From: Streptomyces cathayae
GTDB lineage: Bacteria; Actinomycetota; Actinomycetes; Streptomycetales; Streptomycetaceae
DNA: 64,000 nt
Assembly: GCF_029760955.1 (NCBI RefSeq)
Contig: NZ_CP121682.1
Coordinates: 744,001 to 808,000 of the forward strand
Direction of reading: 5' to 3'
The position numbers and the translations under genes were made by a program. Below the pieces are notes generated by a model. That model saw only the letters and a program-made list of their open reading frames with translations, was not told where the DNA came from and did not search any database. Shown here one piece after another: positions 35,664 through 44,570 of the stretch (the first letter of the stretch is position 1; each line of letters begins with the position of its first letter).

Positions 35664-36098
35664 TCAAGGCCTCATCACCGGGGGTTCGGCGGCGGGCTGC
35701 CGGGGAGCGGTCATCAGATACGGCCGGACGCTCTTGACCAGCATCGCCATCTCGTAGCCGAGCACCGCCGCGTCGGCCTCGCGGCCGGCCAGCACCGCGA
35801 GGCAGGTGCCGGAACCGGCGGTGGAGACGAACAGCAGGGTCGAGTCGAGTTCGACGACGACCTGCCGGACGTCGCCGCCGTCGCCGAAGCGGATGCCGGC
35901 GCTGCGGCCGAGCGAGTAGAGGCCGGAGGCCAGGGCGGCCATGTGGTCGGCGCTGTCCGCGTCGAGGCCGTGCACGGACTTCACCAGCCCGTCGCAGGAG
36001 AGCAGCACGGCACTCGACGTGTGCGGTACCCGTTGTACGAGGCCGCTCATCAGCCAGTCGAGATCGGACACGTGGGCGGTCGGCGCATCGCTCGCCAT
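35664..36098 (-). CDS. cvnB: Conservon roadblock/LC7 protein (CvnB type)
   Basis: A 144-residue roadblock/LC7 protein, presumed GTPase-activating or scaffold component. It contains DLDWLMSGLVQRVPHTSSAV, then LASGLYSLGRSAGIRFGDGG and GSGTCLAVLAGREADAAVLG. The ATG at 36098 has an AAGGAG site; a longer frame to 36164 is less likely. It sits between cvnA and cvnC in the standard order. Confidence 0.94.
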   Translation of the reverse strand: MASDAPTAHVSDLDWLMSGLVQRVPHTSSAVLLSCDGLVKSVHGLDADSADHMAALASGLYSLGRSAGIRFGDGGDVRQVVVELDSTLLFVSTAGSGTCLAVLAGREADAAVLGYEMAMLVKSVRPYLMTAPRQPAAEPPVMRP

Positions 36099-36160
36099 GG
36101 TGGATCGACTCCTTGGGGTACGAAGGTCTGCGGGAGCGGTGGGGGTGGGTGCGGGCATGC

Positions 36161-38296
36161 TCATCCGGCGGGTGCACTCCCGTCGTCCCGGGCGGTGTGG
36201 TCGGTGCGGGGCGCGGGCACCCCGTCATGGGCACCACGCATTTCCCGGGACACCGCGGGCACATGGTGTGCCTCCGTGGTGTGGGACTCCATGGTGTGGG
36301 GTTCCATGGCACGGGGCTGCGTGGTGGGGAGCGGGTCCATGGGGTAGGCGTCCATGGGCCGTGTCGGCAGCATGGACGGCAGGGACACGGACGCCGTGGG
36401 GTCGCCCACCATGTGCTCGCCGGTGTTGTCGGGGCGCCCCATGTCGTCGCGCCCCATGTCGTCGGCGTCGGTGGGCTGTTGGGTTTCGGCGAGACTGACG
36501 CCCCGTTGGAAGGCCGCCACCAGGTGGGGATCGTGACCGGCGACGTGCTCGGTCTCCTGACGCGGTGCGGGACCGTCGCGGAGCTGGGGCACGAGGTGTT
36601 CCTGGGCGCGGCGGCGGGGCAGTCGGGGTTTGTCCGTGCTGCCGTGCACCGTGCCGTCGCGCGGGGTGAGGGGAGCGGACCCCGCCCCGTTCTCCGCGAG
36701 GGTCCGCCGGTCGTCGGGGTTGACGCCGGGAGCCGCCTCGGCCGGGTTGGCCCGTACCGCGCGGGCGCCGCGCAGCGGCAGGGGTGGCGCCACGCCGTCG
36801 GGGGGCGACGGGGCCGGAACGGCGGTCCGGTCGCGGCGGTGCGAGCGTGGTCCCGCGGTGTGCGGCACCGGGTGGCGGGGCGCCCCGGGTCCCTGCAGCG
36901 GTCCGGGTCCGGCGCCCGCCCGCGGATCGGGCAGCGGGCCGGCCCCGTACCCGGCGGGCCCGGACAGCGGGACGCCTCCGGGCGCGGGTACCGGGTGCCC
37001 GGTCCGGGGCGTCGGCCCGCCGCCGTACTCCGCGTCCGGCACCGCGTCGATCTCTCGCGGTTGTCCCATGCTCTGCCCCGCGACCCACGGCTCGGCGCCC
37101 AGCAGTGCCTGCGGCACGACGAGCACGGCCTGCACTCCGCCGTAGATGTTGCTCTGCAGCCGGACATGGATGCCGTGGCGCTTCGCGAGCTGCGAGACCA
37201 CGAACAGGCCGATGCGTCCGTCGGCCAGCAGGCTGGCCACATTGACCTGGTCCGGGTCGGCGAGCAGGGCGTTCATCCGCTCCTGCTCGCCCATGGGCAT
37301 GCCGAGCCCGCGGTCCTCGACCTCGACGGCGAGCCCGGAGGTGACGAGGCCGGCGCGGAGTAGCACCTGGGTGTGCGGGGCGGAGTACAGCGTGGCGTTC
37401 TCGACGAGTTCGGCCAGCAGGTGGATGACGTCGGCGACGGCGTGCCCGCGCAGGGTGCCGTCGATCGGCGGGACGAGTTTGACCCGCGAGTACTGCTCGA
37501 CCTCGGCGATGGCCGAGCGCAGCACCTCGGTCATGGGGACGGGGTTGCTCCACTGCCGCCGGGAGACGGCCCCGCCGAGCACGGCGAGGTTCTCGGCGTG
37601 GCGGCGGATGCGGGTGGCGAGGTGGTCGACGTGGAAGAGGCCCTTGAGCAGGTCGGGGTCCTCGATCTCGTTCTCCATCTCGTCGAGGAGGGAGATCTCG
37701 CGGTGCACCAGGGACTGCAGGCGCCGGGCCAGGTTGACGAACACCTCGAGTTTCTGTTCGCTGCCCGCCTGGCTGGAGAGCTGGGACGCCTGCACGACGG
37801 CGGTGACGGCACCGTCGTGCGCCCGGGACAGGTCGGCGGCGAGCAGGTCGAAGTCGTCGGCGTCCTCCGGCGTCCTGTCGCGCTGCCCCCGGGGTGGCGG
37901 TCCCTCCCCCCGGCGCAGGGCGTCCACCAGGCCACCCAGGTCGGCCTCGCGCCGGGCCGTGCTCCGGCGCAGGCTCTCCACCCGCTCGTGCACGGAGCGG
38001 GCGGCTCGGTCGGCGGCCACGGCGGCGACGACGATGCCGGCCAGGGCCACCGACCCCGCGCCGCCGAGCACGCTCCACAGCGTGGCACCGGGTCGTACCC
38101 CGGTGGAGCGGACCGTGAACAGCACGGCCGCGCAGGCGCTGAGGGCGACCGCGACGGGCGGCAGCACGGCGAGCCTCAGCAGCTGGGGCCGTAACTGCGT
38201 CTCGGGGAGCTCGGGGGCGGGCCGGGAGGGCGGGCGTCCGTGCCGTCCGCCCTCCCTCCGGTCCGTGCGGGAGGCCGGAGCGCGGGAGCCGTGCAT
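36161..38296 (-). CDS. cvnA: Conservon sensor histidine-kinase-like protein (CvnA type)
   Basis: About 711 residues. Two membrane segments near residues 38-90 precede a dimerisation-like region and an HATPase domain (HLLAELVENATLYS N-box, VEDRGLGMPM G1 box, GRIGLFVVSQLAKRHG G2 box). The canonical phospho-His box is not obvious, as usual for CvnA. The last ~320 residues are a low-complexity Pro/Arg tail containing Met-rich repeats (DDMGRDDMGRPDN). The ATG at 38296 has GAGG 6 nt upstream; an in-frame GTG at 38506 would add 70 residues. Confidence 0.9.
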   Translation of the reverse strand: MHGSRAPASRTDRREGGRHGRPPSRPAPELPETQLRPQLLRLAVLPPVAVALSACAAVLFTVRSTGVRPGATLWSVLGGAGSVALAGIVVAAVAADRAARSVHERVESLRRSTARREADLGGLVDALRRGEGPPPRGQRDRTPEDADDFDLLAADLSRAHDGAVTAVVQASQLSSQAGSEQKLEVFVNLARRLQSLVHREISLLDEMENEIEDPDLLKGLFHVDHLATRIRRHAENLAVLGGAVSRRQWSNPVPMTEVLRSAIAEVEQYSRVKLVPPIDGTLRGHAVADVIHLLAELVENATLYSAPHTQVLLRAGLVTSGLAVEVEDRGLGMPMGEQERMNALLADPDQVNVASLLADGRIGLFVVSQLAKRHGIHVRLQSNIYGGVQAVLVVPQALLGAEPWVAGQSMGQPREIDAVPDAEYGGGPTPRTGHPVPAPGGVPLSGPAGYGAGPLPDPRAGAGPGPLQGPGAPRHPVPHTAGPRSHRRDRTAVPAPSPPDGVAPPLPLRGARAVRANPAEAAPGVNPDDRRTLAENGAGSAPLTPRDGTVHGSTDKPRLPRRRAQEHLVPQLRDGPAPRQETEHVAGHDPHLVAAFQRGVSLAETQQPTDADDMGRDDMGRPDNTGEHMVGDPTASVSLPSMLPTRPMDAYPMDPLPTTQPRAMEPHTMESHTTEAHHVPAVSREMRGAHDGVPAPRTDHTARDDGSAPAG

Positions 38297-38678
38297 CGGT
38301 GTCCTCGAGCTGGTACTGGTCCGTGAACCGGTACTGGTCCTTCGGTTCCGGGTGCCGGTCGCGCCCGAGACGCCGGCCGGGCCCGGTCGGCGGGACTCCT
38401 CGCCCCGTCGGCTCCCTCGTCCGCCTTCTGCCTGCACGTACCGGTCCCCGCTCCCTGATCCGATCTGGTGGCCATGGCCCCGGGGCGCGACGCGCCCGAC
38501 CGACACTCACCGTAGTCACCACCGCATCACGTGCGGTGGCCAGTTGACAAACTTGCCCGGACAGCGTCCCGCTCTGGTATGAGGCTTCGTACGACAGACC
38601 GATAAACCCGTCAGGCAGTCACCCGGAAACGGTCACAGTTCGATCCGACCTGGTCAGAAGCGGTCACCGGTACATGCC

Positions 38679-38711
38679 GAGGGCCGGGGAGCTCACGGCT
38701 CCCCGGCCCTC
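38679..38711 (-). terminator. Stem-loop terminator of the MBL-fold gene
   Basis: A perfect 14-bp stem GAGGGCCGGGGAGC / GCTCCCCGGCCCTC with a 5-nt loop, about 160 nt past the hydrolase stop. The rest of the 38507-38871 gap presumably carries the conservon promoter, which I could not place. Confidence 0.8.
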
Positions 38712-38871
38712 ACCCTTCCGGCGTCCACCCACCCGCACCGTCGCGACGGCCGCGGCCCCTCCGTCACGGCGACCCCCCGGGGCCCTTCACACCCGAGGAA
38801 GGTCCACGGAATTCTCACTCTCCGTAGCAGTGCAGGCCATGACTTCTGGGCTCCTGGGCTCCTGCCCCGTG

Positions 38872-40107
38872 TCAGTCCTCTCCCACCAGGTCCAGGTCCT
38901 CGTGGACGGCGGCGGAGGCGTCCGTGACAGGGTCGGGCAGCGGCCACTTGTGGTGCGGGACGTGTCCCACGTCCCGCCACCACGTCTTCGTCGGCAGCTC
39001 TCCCGCGGGCTCGAACGGCAGGCCCGGGACGGGGAAGGCGGCGGGCTGACCGACCGCGTCGGCGGCCGCCATCGTCCATTCGCCGGGCTCCGCCCAGGGA
39101 TGCGGCGCCAGGTTGAAGGTGCCCCAGTGGATCGGCAGGAAGACACCGTCCGGGCGGCCTCTCTGCAGGTCCAGATGGGCCTGGACGCCCTCGGCCGGGT
39201 TCATGTGGATCTCGGGCCAGGAACCGGGTCCCGGGATCGGGTCCAGCCCGCCCTTGGGCCAGAAGTCCGAGTACGCGCCGATCTGGATCATCGTCGCGTC
39301 GAACGGGCCGTGGTCGGCGCCGATGTCCTGGAAGCCGTCGAAGTAGCCGGTGTCACCGCTGTGGTACACGCGGTGCTCCGCACCCGCCACGACCCAGGAG
39401 GCCCACAGGGTGTGCTGGGTGTTGCGCAGTCCCCGGCCGCAGAAATGGCGGGCCGGGGTGGCCGTGAGGGTGAGCCCGCCGACCCGCGTCGCCTCGTGCC
39501 AGTCCAGTTCGCGCAGCCGGTCGGCGGACACGCCCCAGTGCTCCAGATGGGCACCCACCCCGAGCGGCACGGCGAACAGCGTGTCCGTGCCGGCCAGTGC
39601 CTTGACGGTGGGCAGGTCCAGGTGGTCGTAGTGGTCGTGCGAGATCACCACGACGTCGACCGGGCCGAGCGCGGCCAGCGGCAGGGGCACCGGGTGCAGC
39701 CGCCGGGGCCCGACGAAGGGGAACGGGGAGCAGCGCTCGCCCCACACGGGGTCGAACAGGACCCGCTGACCGTCGATCTCCGTGAGCACGCTGGAGTGGC
39801 CCATCCAGGTGAGACGCAGCCCGGTGGCCGGCGGGCGGGCCAGGTCGGCGAGGGTGGTGGAGTGCACCGGCACGGTGCCGCGCGGCGCGCGGTGGTACCG
39901 GGTCTCCCTGTCGAAGTAGCTCTTCGCCAGGTCCCGGGCCGAGCCCTCGGACCGGGGCCGGGTGGGTCCCCCGGGGTTCTGGAACACCCCGTCCCGGTAG
40001 TGCGGGGATCTGCGGATGCGCGCCATGCGCTCCCCGCTCGGGTCCGCGCCGAAGGCCGCGGGCCGTAGCGCACGGAGCCCGGAGCTCTGGGAACGGAAAC
40101 CGGCCAC
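38872..40107 (-). CDS. MBL-fold metallo-hydrolase (UlaG/NAPE-PLD-like)
   Basis: A 411-residue zinc hydrolase. After a basic N-terminal region of about 90 residues, LTWMGHSSVLTEIDGQRVLF opens the beta-lactamase fold. The metal motif VVISHDHYDHLDLPTV follows, then YHSGDTGYFDGF and a C-terminal LPIHWGTFNLAPHPW. This layout is that of NAPE-phospholipase-D-like proteins. The substrate is unknown. GTG at 40107 has GGGAGG upstream. Confidence 0.88.
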   Translation of the reverse strand: MAGFRSQSSGLRALRPAAFGADPSGERMARIRRSPHYRDGVFQNPGGPTRPRSEGSARDLAKSYFDRETRYHRAPRGTVPVHSTTLADLARPPATGLRLTWMGHSSVLTEIDGQRVLFDPVWGERCSPFPFVGPRRLHPVPLPLAALGPVDVVVISHDHYDHLDLPTVKALAGTDTLFAVPLGVGAHLEHWGVSADRLRELDWHEATRVGGLTLTATPARHFCGRGLRNTQHTLWASWVVAGAEHRVYHSGDTGYFDGFQDIGADHGPFDATMIQIGAYSDFWPKGGLDPIPGPGSWPEIHMNPAEGVQAHLDLQRGRPDGVFLPIHWGTFNLAPHPWAEPGEWTMAAADAVGQPAAFPVPGLPFEPAGELPTKTWWRDVGHVPHHKWPLPDPVTDASAAVHEDLDLVGED

Positions 40108-40341
40108 GATGCCTCCCAGCGGAGTCGGTCAGACATCCCATTATGGGCGGACGGGCCGAAAGCGCGGTGGCGGACGGGACAGAACCGGCCGCCCGGGGCG
40201 ACGGGCCCGCCGGGCTCCGACTCCCCGGGGCGGGGGGGCGGGCGGCCGCCCCCGTGCCCGCCGCGCCCCCGTGCCCGCACCCTCCGCCTTCGTCCTCTCC
40301 CCCGCGCCCGCCGCGCCCCCGCCCGTCGCGTCCGTCCGGCG

Positions 40342-41160
40342 TTACGCCACCGAGGCGATCCGCACCTTGATGTCGTCCGGTGACAGCGTCCCCTTCGCCG
40401 TCACGTGGTCCCCCGACGACTCCCCGCGCAGTCGGCGCCCTATCCACGGCACCAGGTACTCGCGCGCCCAGTGGACGTCGTCCCGTCGGACGTCGAGGTT
40501 GCCGCGCGGCGGCAGCGGGGGCCAGGGCTGCTCCGGGTCCGCCGGGACGTCCAGGCCGAGGCTCTGGCCCGCGCGGAGCGCCACACGCGTGTGTCCCTCG
40601 GGCGACAGGTGGAGCCGGTCGGTGTCCCAGGCCCTGCGGTCCTGGACGCTCCTCAGGGACCACAGGTCGAGCACCGGGCAGCCGTACCGGTCGGCGACGG
40701 CCCGCACATGCCCGTTGTAGGTGGCGATCTTGCCGCGCAGATGCTTGAGCAGGGGCACGCCCCGGGTGTCGAACCCCGTGGTCACCAGGACCGTGCCGGA
40801 GACCGCCGTGAGCGCGGCCACAGCCCGTTCGAAACGCTCGGCCACCTCGTCGGGGTCGGTGCCGGGGCGGAGGATGTCGTTGCCGCCCGCACAGAAGGAG
40901 ACCAGTGCGGGGGCCAGTTCGACGGCCCGCGGAACCTGGTCGGCCATGATCTGGTCGAGCAGTTTTCCGCGCACCGCGAGATTCGTGTACCGGAAGTCGC
41001 CTTCGGGGCGACGGTCGGCGAGAAGTACGGCGAACCGGTCGGCCCAGCCGACGAACGCCCCGTCCGGGCCGGGGTCGCCGACGCCCTCGGTGAAGCTGTC
41101 CCCCACCGCCACGTACGACCCGATCACTGATGTGCTGTCACTCTTCGAATCGTCTGCCAC
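40342..41160 (-). CDS. SGNH/GDSL hydrolase
   Basis: A 272-residue esterase-like enzyme. Block I is VAVGDSFTEGVGDPGPDGAF (Ser nucleophile). Block III is FCAGGNDILRPG, and block V is DTDRLHLSPEGHTRVAL with the Asp-His pair. No signal peptide is seen, so it is cytoplasmic. The 234 nt downstream are extremely GC-rich and hold no gene. Confidence 0.9.
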   Translation of the reverse strand: MADDSKSDSTSVIGSYVAVGDSFTEGVGDPGPDGAFVGWADRFAVLLADRRPEGDFRYTNLAVRGKLLDQIMADQVPRAVELAPALVSFCAGGNDILRPGTDPDEVAERFERAVAALTAVSGTVLVTTGFDTRGVPLLKHLRGKIATYNGHVRAVADRYGCPVLDLWSLRSVQDRRAWDTDRLHLSPEGHTRVALRAGQSLGLDVPADPEQPWPPLPPRGNLDVRRDDVHWAREYLVPWIGRRLRGESSGDHVTAKGTLSPDDIKVRIASVA

Positions 41161-41295
41161 GAGGGGACATGATTCCCTTTCGAATGTGACCTACGCGACC
41201 GTAGGAAGGGGTTGACGCGCGGTGAGATAAGCCACTCCCGAAGCATTGCCCCGTTCCGGAATAGCCTTGGCGGAAAGAACGTTGAGGGGCCGAAA

Positions 41296-41342
41296 CGCGC
41301 CGAAGGCCGGACCCCGGGGATCGGGGTCCGGCCTTCGGCGCG
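41296..41342 (-). terminator. Strong terminator of the M23 peptidase gene
   Basis: A perfect 20-bp stem (arms 41296-41315 and 41323-41342, starting CGCGCCGAAGG) with a 7-nt loop, located 24 nt past the peptidase stop codon. Confidence 0.9.
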
Positions 41343-41365
41343 TGTCCGGCGGGTCGCCGCGGGGG

Positions 41366-42310
41366 TCAGACGATGGAGACGCCCTTCGCCCCGAGGTAGG
41401 CGACCGGGTCCACGTCCGAGCCGTAGTTCGGCGTGGTGCGGATCTCGAAGTGCAGGTGCGGGCCGGTCGAGTTGCCGGTGGACCCCGAGAGGCCGACCTG
41501 CTGGCCGCCGCTCACGGTCTGGCCGGCCGAGACGGACAGCGAGGACAGGTGGGCGTACTGGGCGTAGTGGCCGTCCTCGAGCTGGACGACGACCTGGTTG
41601 CCGTATGCACCGGCCCAGCCCGCGGAGACGACGGTGCCCGGGCCGACGGCCTTCAGGGAGGTGCCGGTCGGGATGGCGAAGTCGACACCCGTGTGGTAGC
41701 CGCTGGACCACATGCTGCCGGCCACCTTGTAGGCGGTGCCGAGGCCGCCACCGGGCACCGGCGAGCTGTAACCGGAGGTGTTCGCGGCCTGCTTCACGGT
41801 CGTGGCGTCGGAGGAGGCCTTCGGCGCGGACTTCTTCGGCGCGGAGGACGGAGCGGACGACGAGGGCAGCCCCAGGGAACCGGCGGGGCCGGAGGAGGGC
41901 GACTTCTTCGGCGTGCTCGTCGCGGCCTCGCCGTCGACCGAGAGCTTCAGACCGGGGTGGATGAGCGACGGGTCGTCACCCACGGCCTCCCGGTTGTCGG
42001 CGTAGAGCTGCTTCCAGCCGCCGTCGACGTTCTCGGACTCGGCGATCTTCGCCAGGTGGTCGCCGCTCTTCACGATGTACGTGCGGACGTCGCCGCTCCG
42101 GCCGCTGTCGGCCTTCTTGCCGTCAGCCTTCTCGCCGGCGACGGAGAACGACTGGACGGCCTTTTCCGGGGCCGCCTGCGCCGGGGCGGCGTTCGCGCCG
42201 GTGGCGCCGAGAAGCGGCAGGGCGAGCACGGCGCCACCGGCACCGGCGACGGCGATGGAACGAGTGAGACGCACAGCGCGGGAACGGCGGTGCTTACCCT
42301 TTGCGGGCAT
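41366..42310 (-). CDS. Secreted LysM-M23 peptidoglycan endopeptidase
   Basis: A 314-residue cell-wall hydrolase. A signal peptide (RSIAVAGAGGAVLALPLLGA, cleaved near ANA-AP) precedes a LysM domain at about residues 76-125 (YIVKSGDHLAKIAESE), then a Ser/Pro/Ala-rich linker and an M23 domain. Zinc ligands are in GYHTGVDFAIP and PHLHFEIRT, with the active-site His in YAQYAHLSSL. The domain order matches Streptomyces muralytic enzymes of resuscitation and spore germination. A c-di-AMP riboswitch in the leader would control it. Confidence 0.95.
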   Translation of the reverse strand: MPAKGKHRRSRAVRLTRSIAVAGAGGAVLALPLLGATGANAAPAQAAPEKAVQSFSVAGEKADGKKADSGRSGDVRTYIVKSGDHLAKIAESENVDGGWKQLYADNREAVGDDPSLIHPGLKLSVDGEAATSTPKKSPSSGPAGSLGLPSSSAPSSAPKKSAPKASSDATTVKQAANTSGYSSPVPGGGLGTAYKVAGSMWSSGYHTGVDFAIPTGTSLKAVGPGTVVSAGWAGAYGNQVVVQLEDGHYAQYAHLSSLSVSAGQTVSGGQQVGLSGSTGNSTGPHLHFEIRTTPNYGSDVDPVAYLGAKGVSIV

Positions 42311-42327
42311 GACGAATTCCTCTCCGG

Positions 42328-42500
42328 CGCCTACGAGGTGAGCTGTCGGGTTCGGACTGGAGATGCCCGGCCGCGTCGGGACGCGGCTTAACCCCGAGCC
42401 TGTTCCGGAGACCGGAACAGGCAGTGATACCTGTGGGTCCCCCGCTCCTGCCGTACACGGGTCAGTGTGTGTGGGCTCCGGGCGGCGGCAGGATTAGGCG
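42328..42500 (-). promoter_or_regulatory. c-di-AMP riboswitch (ydaO/yuaA type)
   Basis: On the minus strand the leader carries the conserved ydaO blocks in order: CGCCTAATCCTG, GGCAGGAGCGGGGGACCCA, GGGGTTAAGCCG, GGGCATCTCCAGTCCGAACC and CCGACAGCTCACCTCGTAGG. P1 closes through CGCCTA (42500-42495) with TAGGCG (42333-42328). The ribosome site GGAGAGG for the peptidase follows within 20 nt. In Streptomyces such switches sit ahead of muralytic enzyme genes and turn expression down when c-di-AMP is high. Confidence 0.88.
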
Positions 42501-42519
42501 TCCGTCCGGATCGATGGCG

Positions 42520-42549
42520 AACGTAGGCGACCACGGCGCAAAGGGACAA
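42520..42549 (-). promoter_or_regulatory. Promoter of the riboswitch-peptidase transcript
   Basis: TTGTCC (42549-42544) and TACGTT (42525-42520) with an 18-nt spacer, read on the minus strand. The predicted start near 42513 lies just upstream of riboswitch P1. The remainder of the gap to 42941 shows no gene. Confidence 0.5.
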
Positions 42550-42941
42550 GCGCGATGTTCGGAGCGAAGGCCCTTTTCCGTGATCCATTCACCTGAATTC
42601 CGTCACCCAGAGTCGCCCCGGATTTCCCGCACCCTCCGAATTCCCTTGCGGAACAACAGAATTACGCGAAGCACGGCGGCAACACATCGTCACCGATATG
42701 ACGATGCTCACCACGCCCTCCCCACCCCCCTCCCTTTCGGGGCATTTCATGGCGAAATGCCTTAAACGGACAGAACGCCTTCAAGTACCCGATCGGGGAC
42801 GTCCCGCTCCGGCCTGACGGCGGGACCGGAACGCCCCTGCCGACCGATCCGCGGACAACTCATTGCCCCCGGCAGGCATGTCGTATCGTCGAGTGACATC
42901 CGTCGGCGCCTCCCCGTCGGCGGCGAGAGGGAGGGGCCCCC

Positions 42942-43739
42942 GTGACGCAGCACATCCCGTCGACCGAACCCGAGCTGACCGGAGTGCGGAACTTCCGCGA
43001 TGTGGGCGGACTGCCGACCGTGGACGGCCGCCGGGTACGGCACGGCGTGCTGTTCCGCAGCGGTCACCTCGCCCACGCCACCGCGTCGGACGCCACCTTC
43101 CTGTCCTCCCTGGGACTGCACACCGTCTTCGACTTCCGCAACGCGGCCGACCAGAAGCTGGACGGCCACGACATCGAACTGCCCGGCGTGCGCCAGGTGA
43201 ACCTGCCGCTGAGCGACCCGGCCGACGGCGCCCAGTTCTGGAGGATGGTCCGCGACGGCGACCTGGACCAGCTGCGCTCGATCCTCGCCGACGGCAAGGG
43301 GGCGGGCCGGATGATCGCCTCGTACCGCGTGCTCGTCAGGGAACGCACCGCCGAGCACTCCCAGGTGCTGCGCTCGCTCGCCGAGGACGGCGTCCCCGCG
43401 CTGATGCACTGCGCGGCGGGCAAGGACCGCGCGGGCCTGTCGGTGGCGGTGACGCTGCTCGCCCTGGGCGTGGAGCGGGACGCGATCTTCGACGACTACC
43501 TCAAGTCCAGCGCCACACACCGCCGCTACCGGGTGCGTCGCAGCGGCAGCTCCGCCTCGGCCTACTCCCCCGAGGTCATGGAGCTGCTCGACCCCCTGTT
43601 CGACGCCCGCGCCGAATACCTGTCGGCTGCCCTGGAAACCATCGAGGAGACCTGGGGCGGCGTGGACCCCTACCTCGAGACGGCGCTCGGACTCACCCCC
43701 GAAAACCGGGAGCGGCTGCGCGAGCGCCTGCTCGACTGA
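42942..43739 (+). CDS. Tyrosine-protein/lipid phosphatase (Y_phosphatase3 type)
   Basis: A 265-residue phosphatase. The family opening LTGVRNFRDVGGLPTVDGR is followed by VLFRSGHLAHATASD. The P-loop LMHCAAGKDRAGLSVAV with the catalytic Cys lies at about residue 157. The GKDR form of the loop is shared with MptpB-like enzymes, which act on phosphotyrosine and phosphoinositides. GTG start with a GGGAGGGG site. The substrate here is unknown. Confidence 0.92.
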   Translation: MTQHIPSTEPELTGVRNFRDVGGLPTVDGRRVRHGVLFRSGHLAHATASDATFLSSLGLHTVFDFRNAADQKLDGHDIELPGVRQVNLPLSDPADGAQFWRMVRDGDLDQLRSILADGKGAGRMIASYRVLVRERTAEHSQVLRSLAEDGVPALMHCAAGKDRAGLSVAVTLLALGVERDAIFDDYLKSSATHRRYRVRRSGSSASAYSPEVMELLDPLFDARAEYLSAALETIEETWGGVDPYLETALGLTPENRERLRERLLD

Positions 43740-43762
43740 GGAACCACTGAGGAACCACCCGA

Positions 43763-43795
43763 CCGGGCAGCGCCTCACGGAGGGGCACTGCCCGG
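43763..43795. terminator. Bidirectional terminator between convergent genes
   Basis: CCGGGCAG and CTGCCCGG flank an imperfect inner stem in the 70-nt gap between the phosphatase and the small membrane protein genes. Confidence 0.6.
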
Positions 43796-43809
43796 ACAGG
43801 TTCCGGGGA

Positions 43810-43932
43810 CTACTGCTTCGCGCCCAGTGCGAACAGCAGATAGATGAAGGCCGCGAAGAGGTGCCCCACCACGACGTAGACGAACAGCCTCACCCACAGG
43901 GCGCGAGGGAACTTCTCCTCCAGGTCTTTCAT
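43810..43932 (-). CDS. Small membrane protein, 40 aa (DUF6126-like)
   Basis: A 40-residue protein: a charged MKDLEEKFPRALWVR head and one membrane segment LFVYVVVGHLFAAFIYLLFA. It matches the small DUF6126-type proteins seen after XRE-cupin regulators in Streptomyces. Its ATG overlaps the regulator's stop as ATGA, so it is translationally coupled. It is likely the functional partner or target of that regulator; role unknown. Confidence 0.8.
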   Translation of the reverse strand: MKDLEEKFPRALWVRLFVYVVVGHLFAAFIYLLFALGAKQ

Positions 43933-44552
43933 GACACATCTCCATAGGTGGGGCCCAGGCACAGGGCGGCCGTGGGGCTCTGCAACAGGGTATGGACGAA
44001 GAGCAGCTCGACTCCGTCGGGGTCCTGAGCGGCGATACGGTGCGGGGTCAGCGAGTCGAAGTGCGCGCTGTCGCCCGGGGCCAGCCGGTGCAGCGCGTCC
44101 CCCAGGCGCAGCAGCAGCCGTCCCTTGAGGACGTACAGCCATTCCTCGCCCGGGTGGACCCGCACGATGCCGCTCTGGGAGCCGTGGGGAACCTCGACCC
44201 GCAGGGCCTGCATCCCGCGTCCGGGGGAGCCTGCCTGCCGGTACGTCCAGCCGCCCGCGACGGTCGGCTCCGTGTCGGCGGCGCGCAGCACCATGTCCTG
44301 GTCGGCGGTCGTCTCGCCGAGCAGTTCCGAGACGGTCGTACCGTAGACCCGGGCCAGGGAGAGCAGCATGGGCAACGAGGGCTGGCGCTGCCCGGTCTCC
44401 AGCCGGGAGAGATGGGCGGGCGACAGCCCCGCGTCGCGTGCCGCGGCCTCCAGGGTCAGGCCTGCCCGGCGGCGCAGCGCGCGCAGGTGCGGCGCGACCG
44501 CGGGAAGCGCGGCGGCCGGTTCGGCCGACGGCTCGCTCTCGGGGGTGCTCAT
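43929..44552 (-). CDS. XRE-family regulator with C-terminal cupin
   Basis: A 207-residue regulator. A lambda-repressor-type HTH lies at about residues 22-78 (LRALRRRAGLTLEAAARDAG, then LSPAHLSRLETGQRQPS). A cupin ligand-binding domain follows at about 125-195 (RVHPGEEWLYVLKGRLLLRL, LAPGDSAHFDSLTPHRI). Such proteins often repress polyamine, amino-acid or stress genes. I use the ATG at 44552. It probably binds the palindrome in its own promoter. Confidence 0.9.
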   Translation of the reverse strand: MSTPESEPSAEPAAALPAVAPHLRALRRRAGLTLEAAARDAGLSPAHLSRLETGQRQPSLPMLLSLARVYGTTVSELLGETTADQDMVLRAADTEPTVAGGWTYRQAGSPGRGMQALRVEVPHGSQSGIVRVHPGEEWLYVLKGRLLLRLGDALHRLAPGDSAHFDSLTPHRIAAQDPDGVELLFVHTLLQSPTAALCLGPTYGDVS

Positions 44553-44570
44553 GACCCCATTCAGCAGCAT

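Noticed and set aside
36240..36470. CRISPR-like or direct-repeat DNA array near the cvnA 3' end
   Set aside because: The repeats (CCATGGTGTGG-like) are short, in frame and encode the Met/His-rich tail of CvnA; there are no spacer-repeat units.
36225..38522. Long Arg/Pro-rich frame overlapping cvnA on the same strand
   Set aside because: Out-of-frame shadow of cvnA with a composition of Arg, Pro, Ala and Gly only; the real frame carries the HATPase motifs.
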